The notes: generated from the sequence alone by a model not told the origin. Counted from the stretch's first letter, positions 36,172-44,999 are shown. The stretch: DNA of 64,000 nt from Streptomyces graminofaciens (GCF_030294945.1 NZ_AP018448.1:1984001-2048000), one strand, 5' to 3'. Numbers and translations are program-made.

Positions 36172-36187
36172 ACCGGCCTGGGGGGCG
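36153..36187. terminator. Bidirectional terminator between IclR and monooxygenase genes
   Basis: Arms CGCCCCCCGGGCCGG and CCGGCCTGGGGGGCG pair with one mismatch around a 5-base loop. The stem overlaps the IclR stop codon and lies 43 bases past the end of the convergent monooxygenase gene. It therefore serves both. Confidence 0.7.
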
Positions 36188-36229
36188 ACATTCGGGTGTC
36201 GGCTCTCCTGCTGTCGGGGCAGGACAGGA

Positions 36230-37393
36230 TCAGGAGGCGGCCGTCACCCTGTTCGCGACTCCCAGCGGGCGCAGGGCCGGCATCACCTGGTTCGCGAACA
36301 GTTCCATGCTCCGGTTCATCTCGTCGGAGGTGATGTCACCGATCGAGAACAGACCGATGAGCTGACCGAAGCCGAGCTGCGCCTGGAGCTCGGTCAGCCG
36401 GGCCGTCACCGTCTCGGGACTGCCGACGACGGCGTATCCACCCGCCAGGAGTTCCTCGTACGACGTCTCGGTGTACGGCTTCATACCGGACATCAGCATG
36501 CCGCGCATCGAGCCGGGCGACATGTAGCCCGGCGGATAGACCTGCGGGAAGCTCTGCTTGAGACCGCGATGGAACAGCCACTCGATGTGCTGCCGCCCCT
36601 CCCTGTGGGCCTTCTCGTCGGTCTCCGCGACATAGATCGGCACCGAGAAGGCCGACTTGACCGGGTCGTGGTCGATGCCCAGTTCCTCCACCGCCTGGCG
36701 GTGTCCGTCGAACCAGCGGCGGACCAAGGGCGTGGGGGCGTAGACCGACATATAGGTGTGGCCGTGCTCGGCGACGAACTTCATCGTCTCGGTGCTGCCC
36801 GCGCCCGGGATGTAGATGGGCGGATGCGGCTCCTGTACCGGGCGTGGCCAGAGGTTGACGTACCGGTACTCGTAGTTGGAACTGATCCACTGGAACGGTT
36901 CGTCGGCCGTCCATGCCTTGATGATCAGGTCGTGTGCCTCGTTGAAGCGGTCACGCGAACGAGTCGGGTTGACACCGCTCGCGAAGTACTCCCAGCCGAT
37001 CCCGCGGACGAACCCGGAGACCACCCGCCCGTTGCTGAGGTGATCGAGCATGGCTATCTCCTCGGCCACGCGCAGCGGGTTGCCGCGGATGCCGATGGCG
37101 TTTCCGAGGACCATGATCTGTGCCCGCTCCGTGCGCCGAGCGAGGGCGGCGGCCATGATGTTCGGCGACGGCATCAGACCGTAGGCACTCTGGTGGTGCT
37201 CGTTGACGGCGATGCCGTCGAAGCCGAGCTTCTCGGCGTTCTCCAACTCGTCGAGGTACCGGTGGTAGAGCCGGTTGCCCAGTTCACGGTCGAAGTACTT
37301 GCTCGGGAAGGTCAGGGAAGGACTCGGATAACTCTCGTCGAAGTCGTCCGGGAGGAACGGGTAGGGCATCAGGTGGAAGAACACGAACTTCAT
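36230..37393 (-). CDS. Luciferase-like (LLM) flavin-dependent monooxygenase
   Basis: A 387-residue bacterial luciferase-family protein. The N-terminus MKFVFFHLMPYPFLP, then ENAEKLGFDGIAVNEHHQSAYGLMPSPNIMAAALARRT, GNAIGIRGNPLRVAEEIAMLDHLSNGRV and VRGIGWEY are the TIM-barrel motifs of the FMNH2-dependent group. It needs reduced FMN from a reductase, presumably the one at 34593. It overlaps the alpha/beta hydrolase stop by ATGA, so hydrolase and monooxygenase are made together. Reactions in this family include Baeyer-Villiger oxidation, ring opening and dealkylation. The substrate here is unknown. Confidence 0.92.
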   Translation of the reverse strand: MKFVFFHLMPYPFLPDDFDESYPSPSLTFPSKYFDRELGNRLYHRYLDELENAEKLGFDGIAVNEHHQSAYGLMPSPNIMAAALARRTERAQIMVLGNAIGIRGNPLRVAEEIAMLDHLSNGRVVSGFVRGIGWEYFASGVNPTRSRDRFNEAHDLIIKAWTADEPFQWISSNYEYRYVNLWPRPVQEPHPPIYIPGAGSTETMKFVAEHGHTYMSVYAPTPLVRRWFDGHRQAVEELGIDHDPVKSAFSVPIYVAETDEKAHREGRQHIEWLFHRGLKQSFPQVYPPGYMSPGSMRGMLMSGMKPYTETSYEELLAGGYAVVGSPETVTARLTELQAQLGFGQLIGLFSIGDITSDEMNRSMELFANQVMPALRPLGVANRVTAAS

Positions 37394-38241
37394 CGGCTCG
37401 CTCCGCTCTGCTGGGTGCCGGCTTCGACTTTGGCCAGGAATTCCGTGACGACCGCGGCGAAATCCCCAGGTCGCTCGAAGTACATCGCGTGGCCGCAGTC
37501 GTCGACCTGCGAGAACCGTGCCTGAGGGATGAGTTCCGCGTACCGCGCGCCGTGCCGCACCGGAATGACCCTGTCATCGGCAGGACATGCGACGAGCGTG
37601 CGGGCGGTGATGCGGTGCAGCCTGCGTTCCAGCTTCGGGTTGCTGAGGAACGGGTGCCAGGAGAAACGGGCGAGAGCGGTCATGTCCCGGTAGGCCGCGA
37701 GCACATCGTCGATGCCCGGCTCGCCCGGAAAGAGCGCCGTGGCCCTGGCGGGGTCCTTGAACAGCGCTCCGACCACCTGCTCAGGCGTCATCAGGAACAG
37801 ATCGGCGACCGGATGTTCCGGCAGTCGCAGGCCGGCCGGGCCGAGCAGGGTCAGGGAACCGATCGCGTCCGGACGGGCCACAGCGAGCTCCGCCGCGACC
37901 CAACCGCCGAAGGACGCCCCCACGACGTGCGGACGCTCCAGCCCGAGCGCTTCGATGACGTCGAGGTAGTGGAAGACCAGATCGTCCACGCCCTCCAGCT
38001 CGGGGAAGCCGTCCGACCCGCCGAACCCCGGGTGGTCGGGAGCGAAGACCTCGAATCGGCGCGAGAGCAGTTCATGGAACTCGTGCCACCGTCCGGCGCC
38101 GCCGGCCGCATGGAGAAAGAGAACCGGCGCGCCCGCTCCGCCGCGGAACATATGGACCCGTCCTCCGGGAACTTCGAGGAAACCCTCGGTCGGCGGGCCG
38201 CTCACGCCCTGCCCGGCCTCAGAGGTCGTCATTTGCGTCAC
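37390..38241 (-). CDS. Alpha/beta hydrolase (MhpC-like)
   Basis: A 283-residue hydrolase. GTG 38241 follows GGAGG at 7 bases. Motifs: LFLHAAGGAGRWHEF (oxyanion loop), GASFGGWVAAELA (nucleophile serine), PADDRVIP (acid) and DDCGHAMYFERP (histidine), so the triad is complete. The lid region is typical of C-C bond hydrolases and esterases of aromatic catabolism. It is the first gene of the leftward pair with the luciferase-type monooxygenase, and probably hydrolyses the ester or ring-opened product of that enzyme. The promoter is shared with the divergent AraC gene. Confidence 0.88.
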   Translation of the reverse strand: MTQMTTSEAGQGVSGPPTEGFLEVPGGRVHMFRGGAGAPVLFLHAAGGAGRWHEFHELLSRRFEVFAPDHPGFGGSDGFPELEGVDDLVFHYLDVIEALGLERPHVVGASFGGWVAAELAVARPDAIGSLTLLGPAGLRLPEHPVADLFLMTPEQVVGALFKDPARATALFPGEPGIDDVLAAYRDMTALARFSWHPFLSNPKLERRLHRITARTLVACPADDRVIPVRHGARYAELIPQARFSQVDDCGHAMYFERPGDFAAVVTEFLAKVEAGTQQSGASR

Positions 38242-38390
38242 TGCACTACCTCCAGCTTCAGTGCTGATGACGTCCGAAGGTAGGAGTCGAGGAGCCGGAT
38301 GCCGAGCCGGATGCCGCACACTTGGGCCGCTTTCCGCACGACGGTTGACTTACCGGCCGGAACCCTGGATTCTGCGAGTCGGACGTCATG

Positions 38391-38404
38391 CGGACAGATG
38401 TCCG
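38391..38404. promoter_or_regulatory. Cluster palindrome, copy 3: CGGACAGATGTCCG
   Basis: A perfect 6+2+6 palindrome directly before the ribosome site of the AraC gene (ATG 38420) and 150 bases upstream of the divergent hydrolase-monooxygenase pair. It would block or control the rightward transcript. Confidence 0.65.
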
Positions 38405-38419
38405 ATGGTGGAGGCAGTC

Positions 38420-39445
38420 ATGCACGTTCCGTCAGTGTCGATGGGCGACGAGCAGATACCCGAAGGCACCGGCGTTCCTCACGGCCGAGTGATCAGCACG
38501 CGGGACCCCTCCGAGGCGAAAGCCCGGACCCAGGAGCTCCTCAGCAACGTGCACAGCATGCGAGTGCTCGACCGCGGGGCTCCGTTCGAGGCGCGTGTCG
38601 CATACCAGAGGCTGAACGGGATCGGCCTCATGTCTTCGGGCTACGGGCCCGGCGTGGAGATCTCCTGCGCTCCCCCAATCAGCATCGTGACCGTGAACTT
38701 CGTCTTCGGCGGCACCATGCTCATCGACGACGGCAGGGCCGACGAACCCACCGCCGTCGCCGATCCACATCACGCCGGCGTCTTCTGCTTCCCCGAGAAT
38801 GTCCGCATGCGGTGGGCCCCCGGCCTGCGCCAACTCATGCTGACCATCGACAAGCCCCTGTTGGACCGCCATCTGCGGAACCTGTTGAACGAGCCGCTGA
38901 ATGCCCCCCTGCGGTTCGAGCCCCTCGTGGACCTCAAGCGCGGCGGTGAGGGAATCACGGCCGCGACGGCAACCCTCCGACGGGCCCTCGCCCGATGCGG
39001 CAGAGCCGGCCCGCCACCGGTGCTCGCCAAGGAGATCGAGCAAGGCATCCTGACCGCTCTACTGCTCGGACAGCGGCACAACTACACCGACCGCATCTTC
39101 TCCCCGCAACCGCTGCCGACGCCTCGCGTCGTCCGGCGGGTGCTGGAACTCATCCACTCCTCCCCCGACGCCGCCTTCACCGTCGCCGACCTGGCCGAGT
39201 TCGCCGGGGTGAGCGAACGCTCCCTGCACTCGGCCTTCCGCCGACAGCTGGGCACGTCACCAATGTCCTACGTACGCCGCCACCGCCTCGAACAAGCACG
39301 CGAGGAATTGTTGCGCTCCGACCCTGCCGAAGGCACGAAGGTCACCGATGTGGCGCTACGCCACGGCTTCACCCACACCGGCCGGTTCGCGGCCGCATAC
39401 CGGGCCCGCTTCGGAGAGTCTCCTTCCGCGACGATGCGCCGCTGA
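38420..39445 (+). CDS. AraC family transcriptional regulator
   Basis: A 341-residue regulator. The N-terminal AraC-binding-like domain (about 30-200) has VNFVFGGTMLIDDG and FCFPENVRMRWAPGLRQLML, as in AraC_binding_2 proteins. The C-terminal double HTH has FTVADLAEFAGVSERSLHSAFRRQLGTSPMSYVRRHRLEQAREELL and VTDVALRHGFTHTGRFAAAYRARFGESPS. ATG 38420 is chosen because GGTGGAGG lies 5 bases upstream; ATG 38405 overlaps the palindrome at 38391. The esterase gene follows after 36 bases in the same direction. It may activate the cluster through direct repeats such as 34468-34500. Confidence 0.92.
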   Translation: MHVPSVSMGDEQIPEGTGVPHGRVISTRDPSEAKARTQELLSNVHSMRVLDRGAPFEARVAYQRLNGIGLMSSGYGPGVEISCAPPISIVTVNFVFGGTMLIDDGRADEPTAVADPHHAGVFCFPENVRMRWAPGLRQLMLTIDKPLLDRHLRNLLNEPLNAPLRFEPLVDLKRGGEGITAATATLRRALARCGRAGPPPVLAKEIEQGILTALLLGQRHNYTDRIFSPQPLPTPRVVRRVLELIHSSPDAAFTVADLAEFAGVSERSLHSAFRRQLGTSPMSYVRRHRLEQAREELLRSDPAEGTKVTDVALRHGFTHTGRFAAAYRARFGESPSATMRR

Positions 39446-39481
39446 GAGCCTGAGGCGGTCCGCTCAAGGAGAAAGCAAGCA

Positions 39482-40174
39482 GTGGACCCTCTGATCCTCT
39501 TCGTGCACGGAGCCAACCACGACGGATGGTGCTGGTCTCCGGTCCTGGAACGGCTGGACCACGCCGGCGTCGCCGGCCGAGCGGTCGACCTGCCGCTGAC
39601 GTCCTTCGAAGACGACACCGCCACCGTCCGCGAGGCGGTCCGCGAAGCAGCGCGCGTACGGCCCGTCGTTCTGGTCGCCCACAGCTACGGCGGCCTTCCC
39701 GTGTCCGCCGGAGGAAAGGGGGCGGACCGGTTCGTCTTCGTGGCCGCACGCATGCCGCTGCCCGGGCAGTCGCCCTCGGCACACACCCCACGCTGGGGTC
39801 ATCCGGAGTTCCGTGCCGCCTGGGACACGGACGCCGACGGCGCCGTGGTCCTGCGTGGCGAGGCCCGCGAGGTGCTTTACTCGGATTCGCCGCTCAATAT
39901 GGCGCACCTGGCGAGCGAGCGGTGGCGACCGATGTGGAGCCGCGTGCCCGAGGAACCCGTCAGCGAGCCGGCATGGATGTCCGCGCCGTGCACGTACGTC
40001 GTCTGCCGCAGGGACCGCACCGTGCGGGTCGAGGCCCAGCGCGAGTGCGCAGCACGCGCGACCGAGAGCTTCGAGATCGATTGCGACCACTCTCCCTTCT
40101 TCTCCGCGCCGGACCGTCTTACGGCGCTCCTGGTCGAGCAGGCGGCACACGCGGCGCGGGCACCTCGGACATGA
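39482..40174 (+). CDS. Alpha/beta hydrolase (esterase)
   Basis: A 230-residue small hydrolase. GTG 39482 follows AAGGAG. LILFVHGANHDGWCWSPVLERL, VVLVAHSYGGLPVSAGG (nucleophile serine), a possible acid in VVCRRDRTVRVEAQ and DCDHSPFFSAPDRL (histidine) resemble plant-type methylesterase/EstC hydrolases. In that group the strand order is compact and the cap short. It is likely co-transcribed with the AraC gene. It would cleave a small ester, perhaps the entry substrate of the pathway. No signal peptide is seen. Confidence 0.85.
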   Translation: MDPLILFVHGANHDGWCWSPVLERLDHAGVAGRAVDLPLTSFEDDTATVREAVREAARVRPVVLVAHSYGGLPVSAGGKGADRFVFVAARMPLPGQSPSAHTPRWGHPEFRAAWDTDADGAVVLRGEAREVLYSDSPLNMAHLASERWRPMWSRVPEEPVSEPAWMSAPCTYVVCRRDRTVRVEAQRECAARATESFEIDCDHSPFFSAPDRLTALLVEQAAHAARAPRT

Positions 40175-40332
40175 GGTGCCGGCCAAGGCGAATGAGCGAG
40201 GCCGCTGTCCGGCCCCGGCGAGTCCGGTGTCCGCCTGCTTCATCCACTTTCCGCAAGGCGCTGATCCCGCTGCTTCCTCGCCCCTTGACCAAGGGTGCAT
40301 CTCGCGCGATCGTCGAGGCATTGCTCGCCTAA

Positions 40333-40346
40333 CGGACAGGTGTCCG
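40333..40346. promoter_or_regulatory. Cluster palindrome, copy 4: CGGACAGGTGTCCG
   Basis: A perfect 6+2+6 palindrome, 51 bases upstream of the VOC gene start (40397). It differs from copy 3 only in the second spacer base. Confidence 0.65.
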
Positions 40347-40396
40347 GAGCCATACTGTCGCGCCGGTGAGCGGGAGATCACGAAGGAGAGTCAACG

Positions 40397-40966
40397 ATGA
40401 CCCAGTCACTGCCCGAAGCCGCCGTCCACAGCGCGGACGTCACGTCTCTGCCGACGCGCCTCCACCACAACGCATACGTGACGCAGGACCAGGAGGCGAC
40501 GCGGGCGTTCTACGAGGACATCATCGGTCTGCCGCTGATCGCGACGTGGAAGGAGTCCGACGAACTCTTCGGATCCGTACGGACGTACTGCCACACGTTC
40601 TATGGCCTCGCGGACGGCAGCGCCCTGGCCTTCTTCCAGTTCGCCGACCCCGCAGACCAGGAACAGTTCGGCCCCCGCATGCCGCACTCGCCCTTCCAGC
40701 ACATCGCGCTCAAGGTCAGTGAAGAAGTCCAGAACGACATAGCCCTCCGCCTCGACGACGCCGGCTGGAAGCCCGACGAGACCTACGTCCTGGAGCACGG
40801 ATACTGTCGCTCCCTCTACACCAGCGACCCGAACGGCCTCCTGCTCGAGTTCACTCTGGACGCCCCCGGCATCGAGAGGTCCGACGCGGAGCGCAGGCGG
40901 ACAGCACACGCCGACCTCAAATCCTGGCTCGCGGGCGACCACGTCAGCAACAACACGCACCGCTGA
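40397..40966 (+). CDS. VOC family protein (glyoxalase/extradiol dioxygenase-like)
   Basis: A 189-residue single VOC module pair. The metal ligands expected for this superfamily are visible: RLHHNAYVTQD (His, first strand), SPFQHIALKV (His) and NGLLLEFTLD (Glu). GFYEDIIG-type helix ATRAFYEDIIGLPL follows the first strand. ATG 40397 follows CACGAAGGAGAG. Such proteins are dioxygenases, isomerases or lyases with Fe or Mn. In this cluster it may act on a catechol-like or alpha-keto intermediate (inference). It has its own palindrome (40333) and terminator (40979), so it is a monocistronic unit of the same regulon. Confidence 0.88.
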   Translation: MTQSLPEAAVHSADVTSLPTRLHHNAYVTQDQEATRAFYEDIIGLPLIATWKESDELFGSVRTYCHTFYGLADGSALAFFQFADPADQEQFGPRMPHSPFQHIALKVSEEVQNDIALRLDDAGWKPDETYVLEHGYCRSLYTSDPNGLLLEFTLDAPGIERSDAERRRTAHADLKSWLAGDHVSNNTHR

Positions 40967-40978
40967 GCCCCGTGACCA

Positions 40979-41020
40979 CCGCCCGTACTCACCCACCGCT
41001 CCCAATGTGGGTACGGGCGG
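40979..41020 (+). terminator. Terminator of the VOC gene
   Basis: Arms CCGCCCGTACTCAC and GTGGGTACGGGCGG pair over 14 positions with one G-T pair and a 14-base loop, starting 13 bases past the VOC stop. Confidence 0.7.
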
Positions 41021-41439
41021 TCTCAGTGCAGCGTCAGCGACGGCCGACGGAACTGACGAGCAAGACCGAAGTCACGTCGAACGCAAGCGTGAGGGCCCCG
41101 TTCGTCAATGTCTGACGAACGTCCTCGAAGCCCTCATCACCGCACTGCACGACAGGTCGACGACGAGTCGGGAGGGCCACGGTGGCTGGGGCAGGGCGCC
41201 GATCCTGACCCGTACCTGCCGCACGGCCACCCGGCTCCTCACTGGTGCGGTGCGGCATGTCACGGCCCACCGCGAAGCGCTCCTACCTGATCGAATGGGT
41301 CGGATACAGCTACTGAGTCGGCAACTCCCGGTTCTCTCGGGGACTACGGCGGGCGGACAGGACGGCGAAAGCGATCCGGCCCGCGCCGAACGCCGACTGA
41401 TCCGCCTGAGACGGCAGGCTCGGCTGAAGGTCGCTCTGC

Positions 41440-41613
41440 TCGGCCGGTCCCGCGGCGAGCTGACTAGCAAGATCCACCTGGCCGCCGACCGGCGCTGCCG
41501 GCTGATGACGCTTTTTCTGACCGCCGGGCAGGCCGCCGAGACCGCCAGTTCATCGCCGTCCAAGGTGCGGGTGCGCCTGCCCGTCGGCCCTCCCGCACCC
41601 GGCCGGCCAGCGT
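41440..41613 (+). pseudogene. IS5-type transposase fragment
   Basis: The frame reads GRSRGELTSKIHLAADRRCRLMTLFLTAGQAAE and later KVRVRLPVGPPAPGRP. That is the middle of an IS5-family DDE transposase (GLTTKIHLAAD is the common form). Start, end and most of the catalytic core are missing. The piece abuts the opposite-strand integrase-like relic at 41640. Confidence 0.6.
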
Positions 41614-41639
41614 AGCCACAGTCTGAGCGGCCTCGCGGT

Positions 41640-42212
41640 GTGGGCAAGACATCCCAGGTCGCGAACCGGCGAACGGTCTGGGTGTGTTCGGGGTCCGCGA
41701 TGGCGACAAGGTGGGCGGCCGCACGCCAGGGCTGGAGGGTGTGGAATGCCTCGCGCGTCAGCTGCCAGCGGGACAACGCCGGAGCGGATGCGGCCGGTGC
41801 CGTCGCCGAGGAGGGTCGTGTCCCTCGTCGTGGTGTAGCCGATCACGGTCTGCCGACTCCGCTTCGGAGCCGTCCGGTGCATGCGGCCGCGGGCCGTCTG
41901 GCGATCGCCGCCGGTCCCGGCCCGGTGAGCCCCGACAGTGCCTCCGGCGAAGGCAACTCAGACTGCGACCTGGGGAATCCGCCACCTTGATCGGCTACAC
42001 CACGAGAAGGGGCACAACCCCGAGGAGTTCGTCGAGTTTGTCGGCGAGGGGTGCAGCGAGTGCAGAGCCCGACGGCCGTGCCGCTTGTCCTCTTGGGCGC
42101 AGCGCGAGCAGCGGTAGGACGACATCATGAAGCCCGCGCAGTCCGGGCAGATCAGAGCGTGGTCGTAGGCCGGAAAGTACGCAGTCTTCGCCGTACTTTC
42201 TAGGGGCGGCCA
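41640..42212 (-). pseudogene. Decayed integrase-like protein with N-terminal zinc ribbon
   Basis: Read leftward from ATG 42212, MAAPRKYGED is soon followed in another frame by LICPDCAGFMMSSYRCSRCAQED, then in two more frames by GLCTRCT and LADKLDELL. DGTGRIRSGVVPLA follows at about 41810, then LTREAFHTLQPWRAAAHL and ADPEHTQTVRRFATWDVLP (to 41645). These blocks occur in that order in large Streptomyces integrase-like proteins (from memory). Several frameshifts and deletions have destroyed the gene, and the recombinase core is not seen. Confidence 0.5.
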
Positions 42213-42377
42213 TGGTCAATTTCCTCTCGTGACAGCCATCTGACTGTCTGTCAACACACACCGAATCTCGGGGGAACTTCACTCGTGCAGCGAAGGCTTG
42301 AGCAGGGCGTGCTCTTGGGGCTATGCCAGTGGACAAGCTCCTCGTTATCCGAGCTCCAGTGCTGCGGGAACGCGTTG

Positions 42378-42405
42378 AGGGGTGCCAGCCATGGCTGGCA
42401 CCCCT
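42378..42405. repeat. Perfect 28-base palindrome
   Basis: The half AGGGGTGCCAGCCA is directly followed by its exact reverse complement. With no loop bases, it can form a cruciform or a strong RNA stem. It lies in non-coding DNA between the integrase-like relic and the peptidase gene. No second copy was found. Confidence 0.7.
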
Positions 42406-42579
42406 GGCGGTCTCCGCCGCTGTCGCACCCCGAGCGGGGGAGAGATCGTGGCCGGAGACTGCTCCGATTCGGAGGATCAGCGAACAGCCACTGCCGGTTG
42501 GGGGCGTCATCCGCTGGCCACTTCCCGGCCAGCCGGACCGTGCTCCATCCCAACGCCAACCATGATGCGACAGATCCAC

Positions 42580-42605
42580 GCGGGCCGGAGGTGACTCCGG
42601 CCCGC
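42580..42605 (-). terminator. Terminator of the secreted peptidase gene
   Basis: Arms GCGGGCCGGAG and CTCCGGCCCGC are perfect complements around GTGA. The stem lies 59 bases past the stop of the leftward peptidase gene. Confidence 0.65.
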
Positions 42606-42663
42606 TTCACGGCCTTGGCGACACATGGGGGAACACCACCGGTCCGCGCCGTTCGACACCGCG

Positions 42664-44175
42664 CTAGGCACGGCAGGTGATGTCCTTGCTGGGCAGGCGG
42701 CCCGTGACCAGGTAGGTGTTGACCGCCTTGGTGGCGCAGGCGGGGGTGCCGGGGACTCCGTACACGCCGTGATCCCGTCCGCCCTGGACCATGACGAGGC
42801 GTGAGCCGCGCAGGGCGCGGTGCATGGCCCGGCCGCTGGCCGCGGGTGTCTGGGAGTCCCACTGGTTCTGCAGGACGAGCGCGCCCACCGTGTTGTCGAC
42901 GCGCGTGGCCGGTTCGGCGCCGCGCGGCCAGAAGGCGCAGGGGGTGATGTTGGAGGTGAAGTCCCCGTAGAGGGGGAGGCGCCGGCCGTCGCGGATGGCG
43001 TCGCGCCGGTAGCGGGATGGGTCGCGGGGCCATGAGGCGGAGTTGTCGGCGCAGATGATCGCCCAGTGTTGCGCCACGAAGTTGGCCTCGAAGGAGTCCG
43101 CAGGGCCGTCGGACGGCTGCGGATCCGGGCGGGTCGCGCGGGCCTTGCGGAGACTGACGACGTCGCGTGCGGCCTGGTAGGGCTCGTAGAAGAACATCAG
43201 CCGCAGGGAGTCGCGAACGTCGGCACCGGTAACGGCCCGGTCTGCGTAATCGAGGTCGCTGCCGTTGTACTTGAGCGGTGTGCGGTCGGCGCGGGCGATC
43301 AGCCGGAAGAACGCGGCGCGGACCTTCGCGGGAGTGTCACCGAGGTGGTAGGTGCTGTCCCGGCGGGCGACCAGACGGGTCCAGTCGCGGAACGCGGGCT
43401 CGACGCTCTCGGCCATGGCTTGGTAAGTGCCCCGGCCGAATCGGTTCGGGTCCGTCGAGCTGTCGAGGACGATGCGGTCGCTGCGGGCCGGGAAGAGTTG
43501 GGTGTAGACGGCACCGAGGTAGGTGCCGTAGGACGTGCCCAGGTACGAGATCCGCTTCTCAGCCAGGACGGCGCGGATGACGTCCATGTCCCGTGCGGTG
43601 TTACGGGTGGTGATGTACGGCAGCCGGGCGCGGTCCCGGGCGACACACTTCGAGGCGAAGCTGCGGGCAAGAGCGGTGTTCTTGCGGAAGGACTTGGTGG
43701 TGTACGCACGCGGCCAGTTCAGCTCGTTCTCGGTGAGGCCACAGCTCAGGGGACTGCTGGCGCCCATACCGCGCGGATCAAAGCCCACGAGGTCGTACCG
43801 GTCCCGGACGCTCTTGGGCACGACCTGTTTCAACGACACGGGATTCTCCAGACTCTCACCCCCCGGCCCTCCCGGGTTGGACAGCAGCACACCACGGCGC
43901 TTGCCGGGCACGCTCGTGCGCAGCCGGGAGATCTCCATGCGCAGCGTGGGTCCGGCGGGCCGCATGTAGTCGAGCGGCACCTCGACGGTCGCGCACCGCA
44001 GGGCTGCGGGGTACTGCTCCTTGGAGCCGCAGCGGTGCCAGGCGGGGCGCTGGTCGTAGTAGCGGTCGAGGGCCGGGGAACGGTCGGGTTCGGCCGCTGT
44101 CGCCTGGGCGGTGGGAATGCACAGGCTGACGATCAGTCCGGCCGCGACGAGGGCGGCCTTGTGTGCGGTAGGCAT
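42664..44175 (-). CDS. Secreted alpha/beta hydrolase, tripeptidyl aminopeptidase-like
   Basis: A 503-residue exported protein. The signal peptide is residues 1 to about 28 (KAALVAAGLIVSLCIPTAQA, cleavage near ATA-AEP). Motifs of the SlpD/SlpE and tripeptidyl aminopeptidase group are LLSNPGGPGGESLENP (oxyanion loop), FDPRGMGASSPLSC, YLGTSYGTYLGAVY (nucleophile serine) and the C-terminal TAP-like domain with LVLQNQWDSQTPAASGRAMHRAL and GRDHGVYG (histidine). Cysteine pairs fit an extracellular enzyme. ATG 44175 is chosen because the signal peptide begins there; longer upstream frames lack sense. It cleaves short peptides from protein N-termini outside the cell. It has its own terminator and no functional link to its neighbours. 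Confidence 0.9.
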   Translation of the reverse strand: MPTAHKAALVAAGLIVSLCIPTAQATAAEPDRSPALDRYYDQRPAWHRCGSKEQYPAALRCATVEVPLDYMRPAGPTLRMEISRLRTSVPGKRRGVLLSNPGGPGGESLENPVSLKQVVPKSVRDRYDLVGFDPRGMGASSPLSCGLTENELNWPRAYTTKSFRKNTALARSFASKCVARDRARLPYITTRNTARDMDVIRAVLAEKRISYLGTSYGTYLGAVYTQLFPARSDRIVLDSSTDPNRFGRGTYQAMAESVEPAFRDWTRLVARRDSTYHLGDTPAKVRAAFFRLIARADRTPLKYNGSDLDYADRAVTGADVRDSLRLMFFYEPYQAARDVVSLRKARATRPDPQPSDGPADSFEANFVAQHWAIICADNSASWPRDPSRYRRDAIRDGRRLPLYGDFTSNITPCAFWPRGAEPATRVDNTVGALVLQNQWDSQTPAASGRAMHRALRGSRLVMVQGGRDHGVYGVPGTPACATKAVNTYLVTGRLPSKDITCRA

Positions 44176-44539
44176 GACAGGAACTCTGCTTCCCCACCCG
44201 ACCGCCCCGCCTCGGCCAAACGGCCAGGAAACGATGGCGATCGCCGGGGACCTCAACCGAAAGACCGATGGACGCGCGCACGGCCCCTCGCCGCCGGTGC
44301 GCCTCCTGTATCGGGGTGAGCCCTTCACCGGTGATGCCGAGGAGAGTTTGGTACTAGAACCGCGTCCTAACGTCGGGGCGTGGCCCACGACGGCCGAGCG
44401 GTCGGCGTCTCGTGCGAGTGGCACTCGTCGACTACATGCACACTCCGCCCGCTATCCCACCTCTTGTGTGCGTGGAGTCATGTACGACACGTGCAAGCGT
44501 GCCTTCCGATGACCGTGCGCCTGAACGAGAACGGTTGCA
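44176..44539. other. Upstream region of the peptidase gene and SulP relic
   Basis: A 364-base divergent stretch that would hold promoters for both. No gene or repeat recognised. Near 44355-44365 there is a TTTGGTACTAG segment, A/T-richer than its surroundings. Confidence 0.4.
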
Positions 44540-44999
44540 TGTCCTCGCTGCTGCCCGCAGCCCAAGTTCCGCCTGCCCGAGCCCGACTGGCTCGGCTCCC
44601 CGCAGGTCCCGCGCACCGAGGTGCTGGCCAGTCTGGTCGTCACCCTGGCTCTGACCTCAGAGGCGATCTCCTTCTCGATCACCGCGGGCAGTCGACCCGG
44701 CGGTCGGCCCTGTCCGCCTCGTTCACCATGGCGTCGTCATCTCGGTCATCAGCGGCCGCAAGGTCATGATCTCCGCCGCGACCGGCGCGATCGTCCTGGT
44801 CACCGCCCCATTCGACCGGGAGCACGGGCTGATCACCGCCGCCATCCTCGCCCCGCCTTCCAGATGATCCTCGGCGCGCTCAGCGTGGCCGAGTTAAGGC
44901 GGTTCGCGCAGCGTCATGGTCGGCTTCGTCAACGCCCTAGCCTTCCTCATCTTTTGGCGCTGCTGCCCGAGCACGTCAGGGGCACGCAGGGTGATTCGT
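44540..44999 (+). pseudogene. SulP family anion permease, 5' remnant
   Basis: Pieces in shifting frames give KFRLPEPDWLGSPQVPRTEV, LASLVVTLALTSEAISFSITAG, SASFTMA, VISGRKVMISAATGAIVLVTAPFDREHGL, PPFQMILGALSVAELRRF and SVMVGFVNALAFLIF. These are the first membrane segments of SulP sulfate/bicarbonate transporters in the right order. At least three frameshifts are needed to read it. The gene is cut off at the left inverted repeat of the dead IS element at 45000. Confidence 0.7.

Larger units (their letters stand above)
40967..42663. other. Gene-poor mosaic region
   Basis: Apart from the VOC terminator, transposase fragment, integrase-like relic, palindrome at 42378 and terminator at 42580, I see no intact gene in these 1.7 kb. 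Frames near 41007-41430 have no recognisable domain. It marks the junction between the second catabolic cluster and the insertion-rich part of the window. Confidence 0.5.
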
